Part shown: one piece after another, positions 7,446 through 14,881 of the stretch | Numbering within the stretch: position 1 is the first letter of the stretch | Layout: each line of letters begins with the position of its first letter | Assembly (NCBI GenBank): GCA_030624695.1 | Contig: JAUXJP010000004.1 | Coordinates: forward strand, 1 to 16,316 | Length of the DNA stretch: 16,316 bases | Source: Candidatus Dadabacteria bacterium | GTDB lineage: Bacteria > Desulfobacterota_D > UBA1144 > Nemesobacterales > JAJCZQ01 | Direction: 5' to 3' | Position numbers and translations under genes: made by a program | The notes under the pieces: generated by a model | Told to the model about the DNA's origin: nothing | Database searches by the model: none | The model's input: only the letters and a program-made list of their open reading frames with translations

Positions 7446-7461
7446 GGTAATAAAAGGTTCC

Positions 7462-7602
7462 TTAATTGCTTAATTCGTCGGGATCTTCTGAAGGCACTCC
7501 GCAATCGACGTCGATTTCTGCTCGGGAAATATTATAAGTAATATAAAAAAAGAAATATCCAAAAATAAGTACCGGGAAGTGGTGTGTAAGATTAAAAGAC
7601 AA
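7462..7602 (-). CDS. Possible small membrane protein, 46 residues
   Basis: Tentative. A minus-strand open frame starts with TTG directly after a TAG stop and runs 46 residues. The first part (about residues 9-25) is an aromatic and aliphatic helix (VLIFGYFFFYITYNI) that could cross the membrane. It is followed by an acidic tail, SRAEIDVDCGVPSEDPDELS, with one Cys. The stop codon is 16 bases before a hairpin with a U tract on the same strand, and no other gene explains that terminator. Against it: a weak start codon, no obvious Shine-Dalgarno, and no recognised family. The rest of 7603-7828 shows no convincing gene, and there is no SAM-riboswitch-like structure that I can recognise ahead of the MTA phosphorylase gene. 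Confidence 0.35.
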   Translation of the reverse strand: MSFNLTHHFPVLIFGYFFFYITYNISRAEIDVDCGVPSEDPDELSN

Positions 7603-7828
7603 CTATGAATTAATTCTTGATGAATTAACGAGGGCATTTATTCAGGCAATGAAATATAAAAGATACGCCAAATAATATATTAATTATTTTATATAGATAG
7701 TTCATTATGATATACTTATGTTTCCGGTGTTAGAAGAAGTAAGTAATTCCTTCATAAATCATAAATTTTCGTTGTATTTTTATACACTAGATGTAAAACT
7801 TAATAAATAACTTTAACGGGAATGTTTA

Positions 7829-8683
7829 ATGTTTAGAATTGGAGTGATTGGAGGAAGTGGTTTATACGAGATGGAAGGTCTCCATGACGTGGAATCTATT
7901 GAATTGACTACGCCCTGGGGAAAGCCTTCTGACAACTTGGTAAAGGGCACCTTAAACGATACTGAACTTATATTTCTTCCAAGACACGGTAAAGGGCATA
8001 AAATAACACCTTCAGAAATCAACTACAGGGCTAATATTTATGCTATGAAAATGCTCGAAGTTGACTGGATAATCTCTGTAAGTGCCGTTGGCAGTATGAA
8101 AAGAGAAATTGCACCGGGGCACATTGTTATTCCATCACAGTTTATTGACCATACTAAAAAACGTGAATCAACTTTTTTTGATGACGGTGTTGTAGCACAT
8201 GTCTCGATGGCGAATCCTGTATGCAACCAGTTATCACAGGTGCTTTTTAATGCTGCTATTGATTCTGGAGCCACTGTACATAATGGTGGTACCTATATAT
8301 GTATCGAGGGACCGCAATTTTCCACAAAGGCAGAGAGTGAGTTGTACAGGTCCTGGAATGTGGATGTAATAGGGATGACCAATATGCCAGAAGCAAAACT
8401 GGCACGTGAGTCGGAGATTTGTTATTCGACACTTGCCCTTTCTACGGACTATGACTGCTGGCATGAGGAGTTTGATGATGTAACGGTGGAAGATATAATT
8501 GAAACGCTTAAGAAAAATGTAGATATGGCTAAAACAATAATAAAAAATGTTGTAGGTATTATACCAGAGGTGAAAAAGTGCGGCTGTTCGACGGCACTCA
8601 GCAATGCAATAATTACCGGAGAGGATGAAATAAAAAAATCAGATAATGAAAAAATCAAACTATTAATTGAGAGGTATATTTAA
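7829..8683 (+). CDS. mtnP: S-methyl-5'-thioadenosine phosphorylase
   Basis: Phosphorolyses methylthioadenosine, the by-product of polyamine or acyl-homoserine-lactone synthesis, to adenine and methylthioribose-1-phosphate. The 284-residue product carries the family motifs GVIGGSGLY (5-13), PRHGKGH (51-57, phosphate site), SVSAVGSM (83-90), EGPQFST (160-166), NMPEAKLARE (185-194) and TDYDCWH (206-212). The Asp residues in the TDYD segment and the neighbouring motifs favour MTA phosphorylase (6-aminopurines) over purine nucleoside phosphorylase. Two Cys in CGC (251-253) lie near the C-terminus. GGGA, about 8 bases before the ATG, serves as ribosome binding site. It is first in an operon; its TAA shares one base with the next ATG. 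Confidence 0.94.
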   Translation: MFRIGVIGGSGLYEMEGLHDVESIELTTPWGKPSDNLVKGTLNDTELIFLPRHGKGHKITPSEINYRANIYAMKMLEVDWIISVSAVGSMKREIAPGHIVIPSQFIDHTKKRESTFFDDGVVAHVSMANPVCNQLSQVLFNAAIDSGATVHNGGTYICIEGPQFSTKAESELYRSWNVDVIGMTNMPEAKLARESEICYSTLALSTDYDCWHEEFDDVTVEDIIETLKKNVDMAKTIIKNVVGIIPEVKKCGCSTALSNAIITGEDEIKKSDNEKIKLLIERYI

Positions 8684-9585
8684 TGAGCGTACTTGTTGTT
8701 GGTTCTATGGCACTTGATTCTGTAGAAACTCCTTTTGGAAAAGTTGAAAATATTCTTGGCGGTTCTGCATCTTATTTTTCTCTTGCTGCAAGTAATTTTA
8801 CCGATGTAAATGTAGTGGCTGTAGTTGGTAATGATTTTCCTGAAGAACACATACAATTACTTGAAAGTCATGGCATTAAGCTTGACGGCGTAAAAATAGA
8901 AGAGGGGGAGACCTTCAGATGGGTTGGGCATTATGGTTATGACTTATCAGAGGCCAAAACACTTGAAACACATCTAAATGTCTTTGAAACATTTAATCCT
9001 GTATTACCCGATCATTACAAAGATATTGATATAGTATTTTTAGCGAATATTGATCCCGAGATACAGTTTGAAGTATTACAGCAGGTAAATAATCCAAAAC
9101 TTGTAGCATGTGATACCATGAACTTCTGGATTGAAAGCAAGCCGGAGCAATTAAAAAAATTACTCGGCCATGTAGATATTCTTATGATTAACGATGCAGA
9201 GACCCGGGAACTTGCCGGGGAACCAATAATTGTAAAAGCTGCAAGGAAGATTATGGAAATGGGCCCCAAGAGGTTAATTGTAAAAAGAGGTGAATACGGG
9301 GCGCTCATGTTTAGTAAAGAAGGTATTTTTTATGCACCGAGTTATCCGCTTGAGGAGGTCCTCGACCCTACTGGAGCCGGTGATACTTTTGCCGGTGGTT
9401 TTATGGGCTATGTTGCCAGTCATGATATTAATAATGTTAATGATTATAAGAGAGCAGTAATATATGGCAGTGTGCTTGCCTCATTTACGGTTGAAGATTT
9501 TAGCGTAAACAGGCTGGCAAAATTAAAAAAAGATGAAATAGATGCAAGATATCTTGCATTTATGAACCTTTCGAATATAGAATAG
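8683..9585 (+). CDS. PfkB-family sugar/nucleoside kinase
   Basis: ATP-dependent kinase of the ribokinase fold; substrate not determined. The 300 residues include the N-terminal substrate-binding segment GGSASY (26-31) and the ATP/anion-hole motif DPTGAGDT (228-235), in which Asp234 is the expected catalytic base. The short length, and the absence of the usual long insertions of fructokinases, are compatible with adenosine- or ribokinase-like substrates. It overlaps the MTA phosphorylase gene by one base (TAATG), so the two are almost certainly co-translated and functionally linked. The substrate may be a nucleoside or sugar from MTA/purine salvage. MTA phosphorylase already yields a phosphorylated sugar, so a classic MtnK role is not required. 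This role is inference. Confidence 0.88.
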   Translation: MSVLVVGSMALDSVETPFGKVENILGGSASYFSLAASNFTDVNVVAVVGNDFPEEHIQLLESHGIKLDGVKIEEGETFRWVGHYGYDLSEAKTLETHLNVFETFNPVLPDHYKDIDIVFLANIDPEIQFEVLQQVNNPKLVACDTMNFWIESKPEQLKKLLGHVDILMINDAETRELAGEPIIVKAARKIMEMGPKRLIVKRGEYGALMFSKEGIFYAPSYPLEEVLDPTGAGDTFAGGFMGYVASHDINNVNDYKRAVIYGSVLASFTVEDFSVNRLAKLKKDEIDARYLAFMNLSNIE

Positions 9586-9591
9586 AATATT

Positions 9592-10377
9592 ATGAAGAAA
9601 ATATTATTTATACTACTACTTTGTATCGTTTCTTTATCATGTTATTCATCAACAAAGAGTTCAAAGAGCACTTCAGGTGCTAAGGATAAGGATACTGAGT
9701 TTACTAACTCGAAAGCTCTGGCAGTTGCTTCCGTGAGAAGAGGCAATTTTCCACAGGCTCTGATTGATCTTGAGAGGGCTGAAGAGCTAAACAAAAAAGA
9801 TCCCGAGGTTTACCTGATAAAAGGGGTTATTTATTATGGGCTTAAAGACAACGCTCTTGCTGAAGAAAACTATCTAAAGTCAATTAAACTTGACCCAAAA
9901 TATACAGAAGCCTATTATAACCTTTGCGGGCTCTACCTTTTTGAGGGAAAAAATGATGAAGCAATAGAACAGTGTTCCATTGCCGCTTCTGACCCTACTT
10001 ACAGGGCGAGGGCGAGTGCACTTACCAACCTGGGTATTGCTTATTTCAGAAAAGGTGATGTGAATAAGGCCAAACAGTACTACGACAAGGCTCTTGAAAT
10101 TAACCCGGCATATGTATATACACATAACGAACTTGGCAAACTTTATACTTCTATAGGTAAGGAACAGGATGCTATCCAGGAGTTTAAACAGGCAATTTCA
10201 GGATTTCCGGAATACGCAGAAGCCTATTTTAATCTCGGTATTGTTTACCTAAAGGAAGGAAACAAAAGTCAGGCCTGTTATTCATTTAGAAAAGTGGTTG
10301 AACTTTCACCGAATTCTTCACTTGGTGTAAATTCCAACAGATACCTCAACTCTATATGTTCTGCCCCGGGATACTAA
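9592..10377 (+). CDS. TPR-repeat lipoprotein
   Basis: Predicted exported scaffold protein. A signal peptide (1-16) ends in SLSC, which puts a likely lipidated Cys at 17, although Ser at the -3 position is off-consensus. After a Ser/Thr/Lys-rich linker (18-37), about six tetratricopeptide repeats follow, at roughly 38-71, 72-105, 106-139, 142-175, 176-209 and 210-243. The A/G/Y/F and closing Pro positions are clear, for example in AYYNLCGLYLFEGKNDEAIE. The layout resembles PilF/PilW type IV pilus lipoproteins, but no other pilus gene is present, so that is only a possibility. It follows the PfkB gene by 6 bases, without a clear ribosome binding site. Its stop codon directly abuts the stop of hldE on the other strand. 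Confidence 0.88.
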   Translation: MKKILFILLLCIVSLSCYSSTKSSKSTSGAKDKDTEFTNSKALAVASVRRGNFPQALIDLERAEELNKKDPEVYLIKGVIYYGLKDNALAEENYLKSIKLDPKYTEAYYNLCGLYLFEGKNDEAIEQCSIAASDPTYRARASALTNLGIAYFRKGDVNKAKQYYDKALEINPAYVYTHNELGKLYTSIGKEQDAIQEFKQAISGFPEYAEAYFNLGIVYLKEGNKSQACYSFRKVVELSPNSSLGVNSNRYLNSICSAPGY

Positions 10378-11829
10378 CTAGCTTTTAGATATATTTTTAA
10401 GCAGGTTAGAAGTCGAATGGGTTTTTAACAGGGGAATGGTTACAACTTTGCCACCTATGCTTTTTACAAAATCTGCACCTACAATATCCTCTTTTTTATA
10501 GTCTCCGCCCTTTGTAATGATATCGGGCTTTAGTTCCGTGATAATTCTAAGGGGAGTTAGTTCCTTAAATATTACAACAAAATCCACTTCATACATTAAT
10601 GCCAGAAGATGAGCTCTTTCTTCAGCTTTTACTATGGGCCTGTCTCTGCCTTTAAGTTTTTTTACAGAAATATCACTGTTTAAAGCTACAATCAGTGTGT
10701 CGCCTAATTTCTTTGACTCCTTTAGTATCTTGATGTGCCCGGGATGAAGGAGGTCAAAACATCCGTTGGTAAAGACAATTTTTTCGTTATTTTTTCTTGA
10801 GGCTGAAAGTATTCTTTTTAAATCAGCCAGCTTCACAATTTTATTGTTTTCGTTCTTTACAGTAGTTGCTTTAAAAAGTTCATCGCGTGTTGTGTAAGTT
10901 GTGCCTACAGAACTTACTACAAGTGAAGAAGCGAGGTTTGCAAGATATGCGGAGTCATTCCATGAATTTGAAATAATAAGAGAAAGGGTAAACACGGATA
11001 TAAAAGTATCACCAGCACCGGTAACATCATATACATTTACCTGTTGGGCAGGGACAGATTTAGAACTTTTCGCAGTGTTTAAATAACTTATTCCATCTTT
11101 TCCCCTTGTTATAAGAGCCGACTTTGTTTTAGATAATAAAAGCAGTTTCTTTAAGCCAGCTTTAATATTTTTTTCATTATTCAGACTTATACCTGTAACA
11201 ATTTCTGCTTCTCTCTTGTTCGGGGTAATAAGGTTAGCGCCGCTATATTTGGAAAAATCTTCACCCTTTGGATCTACTGAAATAAAAGCCCTAAATTTAA
11301 CCGCTAATTTTATGATTTCTTTAGATACTTTTTTGGTTATTAAACCCTTGTTGTAATCAGAAATGATAACAGCATCTGGTTTTTGTATTTTTAAAATTTT
11401 TGAGACTCGGTTAATTAACCGGTTTTGAATATTGACCTGAATTTCAGAAGTATCTTCATAATCTACTCTTGCTATTTGCTGCCCGTTTGACATAATCCTG
11501 GTTTTTACAGTTGTAGGTTTACGGCTGTCTTTTATTATATTTTTAAGATCAAAACCTTCACTTCTTAATAAGTTTGCTATACTCTTTCCGTTTCGATCAT
11601 TTCCCACTGAACCTATAAGGAAAGTTTTTACACCAAGTTGTTTGAGATTATTAGCCACATTTGCTGATCCGCCCAGGGAAAGGACATTGCCAGATTTGTT
11701 TATAACCGGAACTGGTGCTTCAGGTGAGATGCGCGTTGATGTGCCTAAGATATATTCATCAAGCATAATGTCACCAACAACTAAAATTTTCTTATTTTTA
11801 AACTGGTGAATGATTGAAGAATAGTTCAT
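10378..11829 (-). CDS. hldE: Bifunctional heptose-7-phosphate kinase / heptose-1-phosphate adenylyltransferase
   Basis: Makes ADP-heptose for the LPS inner core in two steps of one pathway: phosphorylation of D-glycero-D-manno-heptose-7-phosphate at C1, then, after GmhB, adenylyl transfer. The 483 residues match HldE. The N-terminal PfkB kinase domain (about 1-320) contains GGSANVANNL (53-62) and DVTGAGDT (268-275) with catalytic Asp274. The C-terminal nucleotidyltransferase domain (about 345-483) contains TNGCFDLLHPGH (354-365) and HSTSNLL (471-477). ADP-heptose synthesis implies an outer membrane with heptose-containing LPS, or at least an ADP-heptose product. It is the last gene of dnaJ-DUF1844-hldE, 47 bases after the DUF1844 gene. 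Confidence 0.95.
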   Translation of the reverse strand: MNYSSIIHQFKNKKILVVGDIMLDEYILGTSTRISPEAPVPVINKSGNVLSLGGSANVANNLKQLGVKTFLIGSVGNDRNGKSIANLLRSEGFDLKNIIKDSRKPTTVKTRIMSNGQQIARVDYEDTSEIQVNIQNRLINRVSKILKIQKPDAVIISDYNKGLITKKVSKEIIKLAVKFRAFISVDPKGEDFSKYSGANLITPNKREAEIVTGISLNNEKNIKAGLKKLLLLSKTKSALITRGKDGISYLNTAKSSKSVPAQQVNVYDVTGAGDTFISVFTLSLIISNSWNDSAYLANLASSLVVSSVGTTYTTRDELFKATTVKNENNKIVKLADLKRILSASRKNNEKIVFTNGCFDLLHPGHIKILKESKKLGDTLIVALNSDISVKKLKGRDRPIVKAEERAHLLALMYEVDFVVIFKELTPLRIITELKPDIITKGGDYKKEDIVGADFVKSIGGKVVTIPLLKTHSTSNLLKNISKS

Positions 11830-11876
11830 TTGATCAGCAGATAATTTAACATAGTGGGTTTATTGATTAGAAAAAA

Positions 11877-12143
11877 TCAGTTCTTTACAAATTTTAATCT
11901 TAAATCATATAAAACATCTTCAAGAAGTTTATTCTCTTCATCAGAAAGGTTACCTTTGGTTTTCTCGCTAATCAGTTCAAGTATATCAATTGTATGTTTT
12001 ACAGCCGGACGGTTTATCGTTCTTTCCTTTGATTGAGGGTCCGGTATGTCTCCAAGATGAATTAATGCGGAAGCATTAAGAGATAATATAAATCCTGAAA
12101 AATCCATTTTAAAACTGTCATTTGGGGGTGGTACTTCAGTCAT
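11877..12143 (-). CDS. DUF1844 family protein
   Basis: A small cytosolic protein of unknown function, 88 residues, the normal size for DUF1844. The characteristic segments are DFSGFILSLNASALIHLGDI (14-33), the downstream AVKHTIDILELISEKTKGNL, and the terminal LLEDVLYDLRLKFV. It looks all-helical, with no signal peptide. A good ribosome binding site AGGAG (12152-12156) is 8 bases before the ATG. It sits between dnaJ (19-base gap) and hldE (47-base gap) on one strand, so co-transcription is likely, but that does not reveal its job. Confidence 0.9.
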   Translation of the reverse strand: MTEVPPPNDSFKMDFSGFILSLNASALIHLGDIPDPQSKERTINRPAVKHTIDILELISEKTKGNLSDEENKLLEDVLYDLRLKFVKN

Positions 12144-12162
12144 TTAAATATCTCCTGGTGAA

Positions 12163-13152
12163 TTAAGTGAATTGTTCAAAGTCTTTTCTTGGATTATAGG
12201 GATTGGAATTTTTTATTTCTTCCAGTTTATCAAGAACATTTTTATCGATTTTGTCAGGCATTACAATTTTAATGATAACATATTGATCACCGTTTTTGCC
12301 TGTTTTTATATTTTTTACGCCTTTGTTCTTAAGTCTTAATTTCGACCCGTTTTGAACACCAGGCGGTATTACCATCCGGGCATTTCCGTCTATTGTGGGA
12401 ACATCTACTTTTGTACCAAGAGCGGCTTCATAAAATGTGACAGGAAGATCAATAACGATATTATTCTTTTCTCTTCTGAATATTTTATGAGTTTGTACTT
12501 TTACTTTTAGAATTAGGTCTCCGCGTTTATTCCCTATCTGTTCTCCTTTGCCCTGTATCCTGATCTTAGAACCGGTATCCACACCGGGCGGAATTTTAAC
12601 AGACAGTTTTTCGCTTTTTTGTTTTCCCCTGGTATCACGGCTGTTTATAGTGAGGTCTTTTGTACCGCCTTTAATCGCGGTATTAAAATCCACGGTAATT
12701 TCATGCTGCGTATTTTTAGGCTTCTGTTCAGAAAAACCTGCACCTCTGCCGAAGTTTCCGAATAGGTCGTTTAACTTATCTGACCTGCCCCTTGTTTGTT
12801 GCCTGAAAGGTCCCCCCTGGCCACCTGCATAACTGAATATGTCTTTAAATATTTCATCAAAACTCGGAATATCGCCGGAGTATGTATAGCTGCTTGAAAA
12901 ACCCGGGCCTCCTCGTGGCTGAGAATTAAATCCTGTGCTTCCAAATGCATCGTATTGCTGTCTCTTCTGATCGTCGTAAAGTACTTCGTATGCTTCCTGG
13001 ATTTCCTTAAACTTTTCCTCTGCGTTTTTGTTGTCGGGATTCAGGTCGGGGTGGTATTTTCTTGCAAGGTCCCTATACGCCTTTTTGATTTCGTCTTTCG
13101 AAGACGACTTGGAAATACCTAAAGTTTTATAATAATCTTTAACTTTGCTCAT
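12163..13152 (-). CDS. DnaJ-class co-chaperone, CbpA type (no zinc finger)
   Basis: Stimulates DnaK ATPase and presents unfolded clients. In the 329 residues the J domain (5-70) has the essential HPD triad at 34-36. A Gly/Phe-rich linker covers about 71-145. Two C-terminal client-binding domains follow (about 148-225 and 226-302), each with the VxIPPGV-type turn (VKIPPGVDTG at 185 and MVIPPGVQNG at 260). The cysteine-rich zinc-binding domain of true DnaJ is absent, so this is a class II co-chaperone like CbpA. No spaced Shine-Dalgarno is seen; a TATAAT hexamer lies only 12 bases before the ATG, so the mRNA may be nearly leaderless. It heads the operon with DUF1844 and hldE. Confidence 0.93.
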   Translation of the reverse strand: MSKVKDYYKTLGISKSSSKDEIKKAYRDLARKYHPDLNPDNKNAEEKFKEIQEAYEVLYDDQKRQQYDAFGSTGFNSQPRGGPGFSSSYTYSGDIPSFDEIFKDIFSYAGGQGGPFRQQTRGRSDKLNDLFGNFGRGAGFSEQKPKNTQHEITVDFNTAIKGGTKDLTINSRDTRGKQKSEKLSVKIPPGVDTGSKIRIQGKGEQIGNKRGDLILKVKVQTHKIFRREKNNIVIDLPVTFYEAALGTKVDVPTIDGNARMVIPPGVQNGSKLRLKNKGVKNIKTGKNGDQYVIIKIVMPDKIDKNVLDKLEEIKNSNPYNPRKDFEQFT

Positions 13153-13164
13153 CCTATTTTAAAA

Positions 13165-13170
13165 ATTATA
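13165..13170 (-). promoter_or_regulatory. Candidate -10 box for the dnaJ operon
   Basis: A consensus TATAAT on the minus strand lies 12 bases before the dnaJ ATG. No good -35 box is found at 16-18 bases from it. If used, transcription would begin about 5-8 bases before the start codon. Confidence 0.35.
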
Positions 13171-13230
13171 CTACAATTCTAAGATAATCATTGATTTGGC
13201 CGGGTCAATAAAAATAGGGCAAAAGGTATG

Positions 13231-14277
13231 TTATTCAAGAAAGTCCAGTACTTTATCAGCAATGCCCACAAATGCTTTGGCTGCTTTACTGTCGGGTTTT
13301 GATTCAATAATAGGTTTGCCGGTATCGCCGCCAATCCTTATATCAGGATCAAGTGGTATTTCCCCAAGGTAAGGGACATTAAACTTTTCTGCCATTTTCT
13401 TACCGCCGCCCCTGCCGAATATGTCTATAGGAGTATCAATATCAGGAAGTTCAAGGTAACTCATATTCTCAACAATCCCAATTACGGGAATATTGAGTTT
13501 TTGAAACATAAGAATTCCCCTTTTTACGTCGATAAGAGCTACATCCTGAGGTGTAGTTACAATTACTCCCCCACTAAGCGGTACAGTCTGAGCAAGTGAA
13601 AGCTGAGCATCACCTGTGCCTGGAGGCAAATCAATAACAAGATAATCAGTGCCTTCCCATTCAACATCTTCAATAAATTGCTTGATCGCTCCATGGACCA
13701 TAGGGCCGCGCCATATTACCGCCTCTTCTTCATCTACAAGGAAACCAATGGACATTAATTTAAGTCCTAACTTATCAATCGGGAGTATTTTTTGATTGCC
13801 TGTGGTAACAGGCCTCTCATTAACTGCACCCATCATGATTGGTGCACTTGGGCCCCAAATGTCTGCATCCATAAGTCCAACATTCTCCCTCTTCTTTGAT
13901 ATAGCAAGAGCAAGGTTTATGGCAACAGTGGATTTTCCAACCCCTCCTTTACCACTTGCAACGGCAATATAATATTTTATTTCAGGAAGTTTTTTACTGG
14001 TAGAAGCAGTGTCCTGGGACTTTTGAGACTGTTCACGAATCCCAATCTCTACCTGAACATCAGAAACACCGGGTACTTCTTTCAGGGCATTATTTACCCC
14101 TTCTGATATTTCGGCTTCAATTTTTTTATTTTCTTTTGGAAGGAGAAGTGAAACTAAAATAGTTGAATCATTTATTATTATTTCTTTTACAATGCCAAAT
14201 GATACGATATCACGACTGAAACCCGGGTAATTAATTTTTTTTAATATGTTTAACAGTTCTTCCTGCTTCGGGGGCAT
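13231..14277 (-). CDS. mrp: Mrp/NBP35-family ATP-binding protein, no cysteines
   Basis: A P-loop scaffold ATPase for iron-sulfur cluster assembly or transfer (Mrp/ApbC family), cytosolic, normally a dimer. The 348 residues hold an N-terminal MIP18-like domain (about 1-80, with SRDIVSFGIV), a linker, and the ATPase domain. The deviant Walker A is GKGGVGKST (109-117), Walker B-like DLPPGTGD is 216-223, and ENMSYLELPD lies at 270-279. In typical Mrp proteins this last segment continues with CPxC, the ligands of the bridging cluster. Here those positions are not Cys, and I find no Cys anywhere in the protein. It starts 5 bases after the stop of a stand-alone MIP18 gene, implying a joint role. Family is certain; cluster binding is in doubt. 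Confidence 0.93.
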   Translation of the reverse strand: MPPKQEELLNILKKINYPGFSRDIVSFGIVKEIIINDSTILVSLLLPKENKKIEAEISEGVNNALKEVPGVSDVQVEIGIREQSQKSQDTASTSKKLPEIKYYIAVASGKGGVGKSTVAINLALAISKKRENVGLMDADIWGPSAPIMMGAVNERPVTTGNQKILPIDKLGLKLMSIGFLVDEEEAVIWRGPMVHGAIKQFIEDVEWEGTDYLVIDLPPGTGDAQLSLAQTVPLSGGVIVTTPQDVALIDVKRGILMFQKLNIPVIGIVENMSYLELPDIDTPIDIFGRGGGKKMAEKFNVPYLGEIPLDPDIRIGGDTGKPIIESKPDSKAAKAFVGIADKVLDFLE

Positions 14278-14282
14278 ATATT

Positions 14283-14678
14283 TTATCCAACTCCAAGTTT
14301 TTCTTTTGCTTCGTCACTCATCATATCAGGGTTCCATGGCGGGTCCCATATTACCTCTATTAGCACGTTATCAGCACCAATTTCTTTTAAAGCCATTTCG
14401 GCCTGACCGGCGATCATTGATCCCATACCGCAACCAGGGGTAGTTAATGTCATTTTAAGATTTACATTGTTCCCGGAAATTTTTGTGTCATATATTAATC
14501 CCAGGTCTACAATACTCACCGGTAGTTCCGGATCATATACGTTGCTTAATGCTGCTTTTACCTTCTCTTCGGTAAGTTCAACGGCTTCTGATTTTTCCTT
14601 TTTATCGAACTTTTTAAAGGTAACTCCCTTATTCTCAGGAGTTGGGGTTGAAGCATTAATTTTAATTATTTTTTTCAT
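14283..14678 (-). CDS. MIP18/DUF59-family iron-sulfur cluster assembly factor
   Basis: Related to SufT/PaaD-type proteins that help mature iron-sulfur proteins. In the 131 residues, an unconserved Lys-rich N-terminus (1-35) precedes the domain (36-127). Its markers are YDPELPVSIVDLGLIY (48-63), TTPGCGMG (79-86) with the conserved Cys83, and VIWDPPWNPDMMS (109-121). A strong ribosome binding site GGGAGGAA (14686-14693) precedes the ATG by about 7-9 bases. It is first in a two-gene operon with mrp, with 5 bases between them. The next gene, divergent ispG, encodes a [4Fe-4S] enzyme, which fits but does not prove a client relation. Confidence 0.92.
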   Translation of the reverse strand: MKKIIKINASTPTPENKGVTFKKFDKKEKSEAVELTEEKVKAALSNVYDPELPVSIVDLGLIYDTKISGNNVNLKMTLTTPGCGMGSMIAGQAEMALKEIGADNVLIEVIWDPPWNPDMMSDEAKEKLGVG

Positions 14679-14728
14679 GCCGATATTCCTCCCGCAATTA
14701 AAATTTGTTCATATAATAAAATATAATG

Positions 14729-14760
14729 ACTGTGGTAATTAATACATAACTGCGGTTATA
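14729..14760. repeat. Imperfect direct repeat between the MIP18 gene and ispG
   Basis: ACTGTGGTAAT (from 14729) and ACTGCGGTTAT (from 14749) are repeated 20 bases apart, about two helical turns. The second copy lies in a short palindrome, ATAAC-TGCG-GTTAT (14746-14759). It could be an operator for either divergent gene, or chance in AT-rich DNA. Confidence 0.3.
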
Positions 14761-14881
14761 ATTATTTTGAAGTCGAAAGAGTTTAACTCAACCTTAATCG
14801 CAGTCAAATATATTAGATTATGAAACAGCAGTTAAGGATTCTTGAAACTTAAAATTAACTTATATAACCTATAGGGTTCAA

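Noticed and set aside
7547..7675. Plus-strand open reading of about 42 codons with helical character
   Set aside because: There is no usable start codon or ribosome site before most of the frame, and it overlaps the minus-strand candidate at 7462-7602.
7718..7810. 30-codon ATG frame just before mtnP, considered as a leader peptide
   Set aside because: It has no ribosome binding site, no run of regulatory codons, and no following attenuator hairpin.
7681..7828. Possible SAM or other riboswitch ahead of the MTA phosphorylase gene
   Set aside because: No conserved stems or core motifs of known riboswitches could be found by eye in this AT-rich leader.
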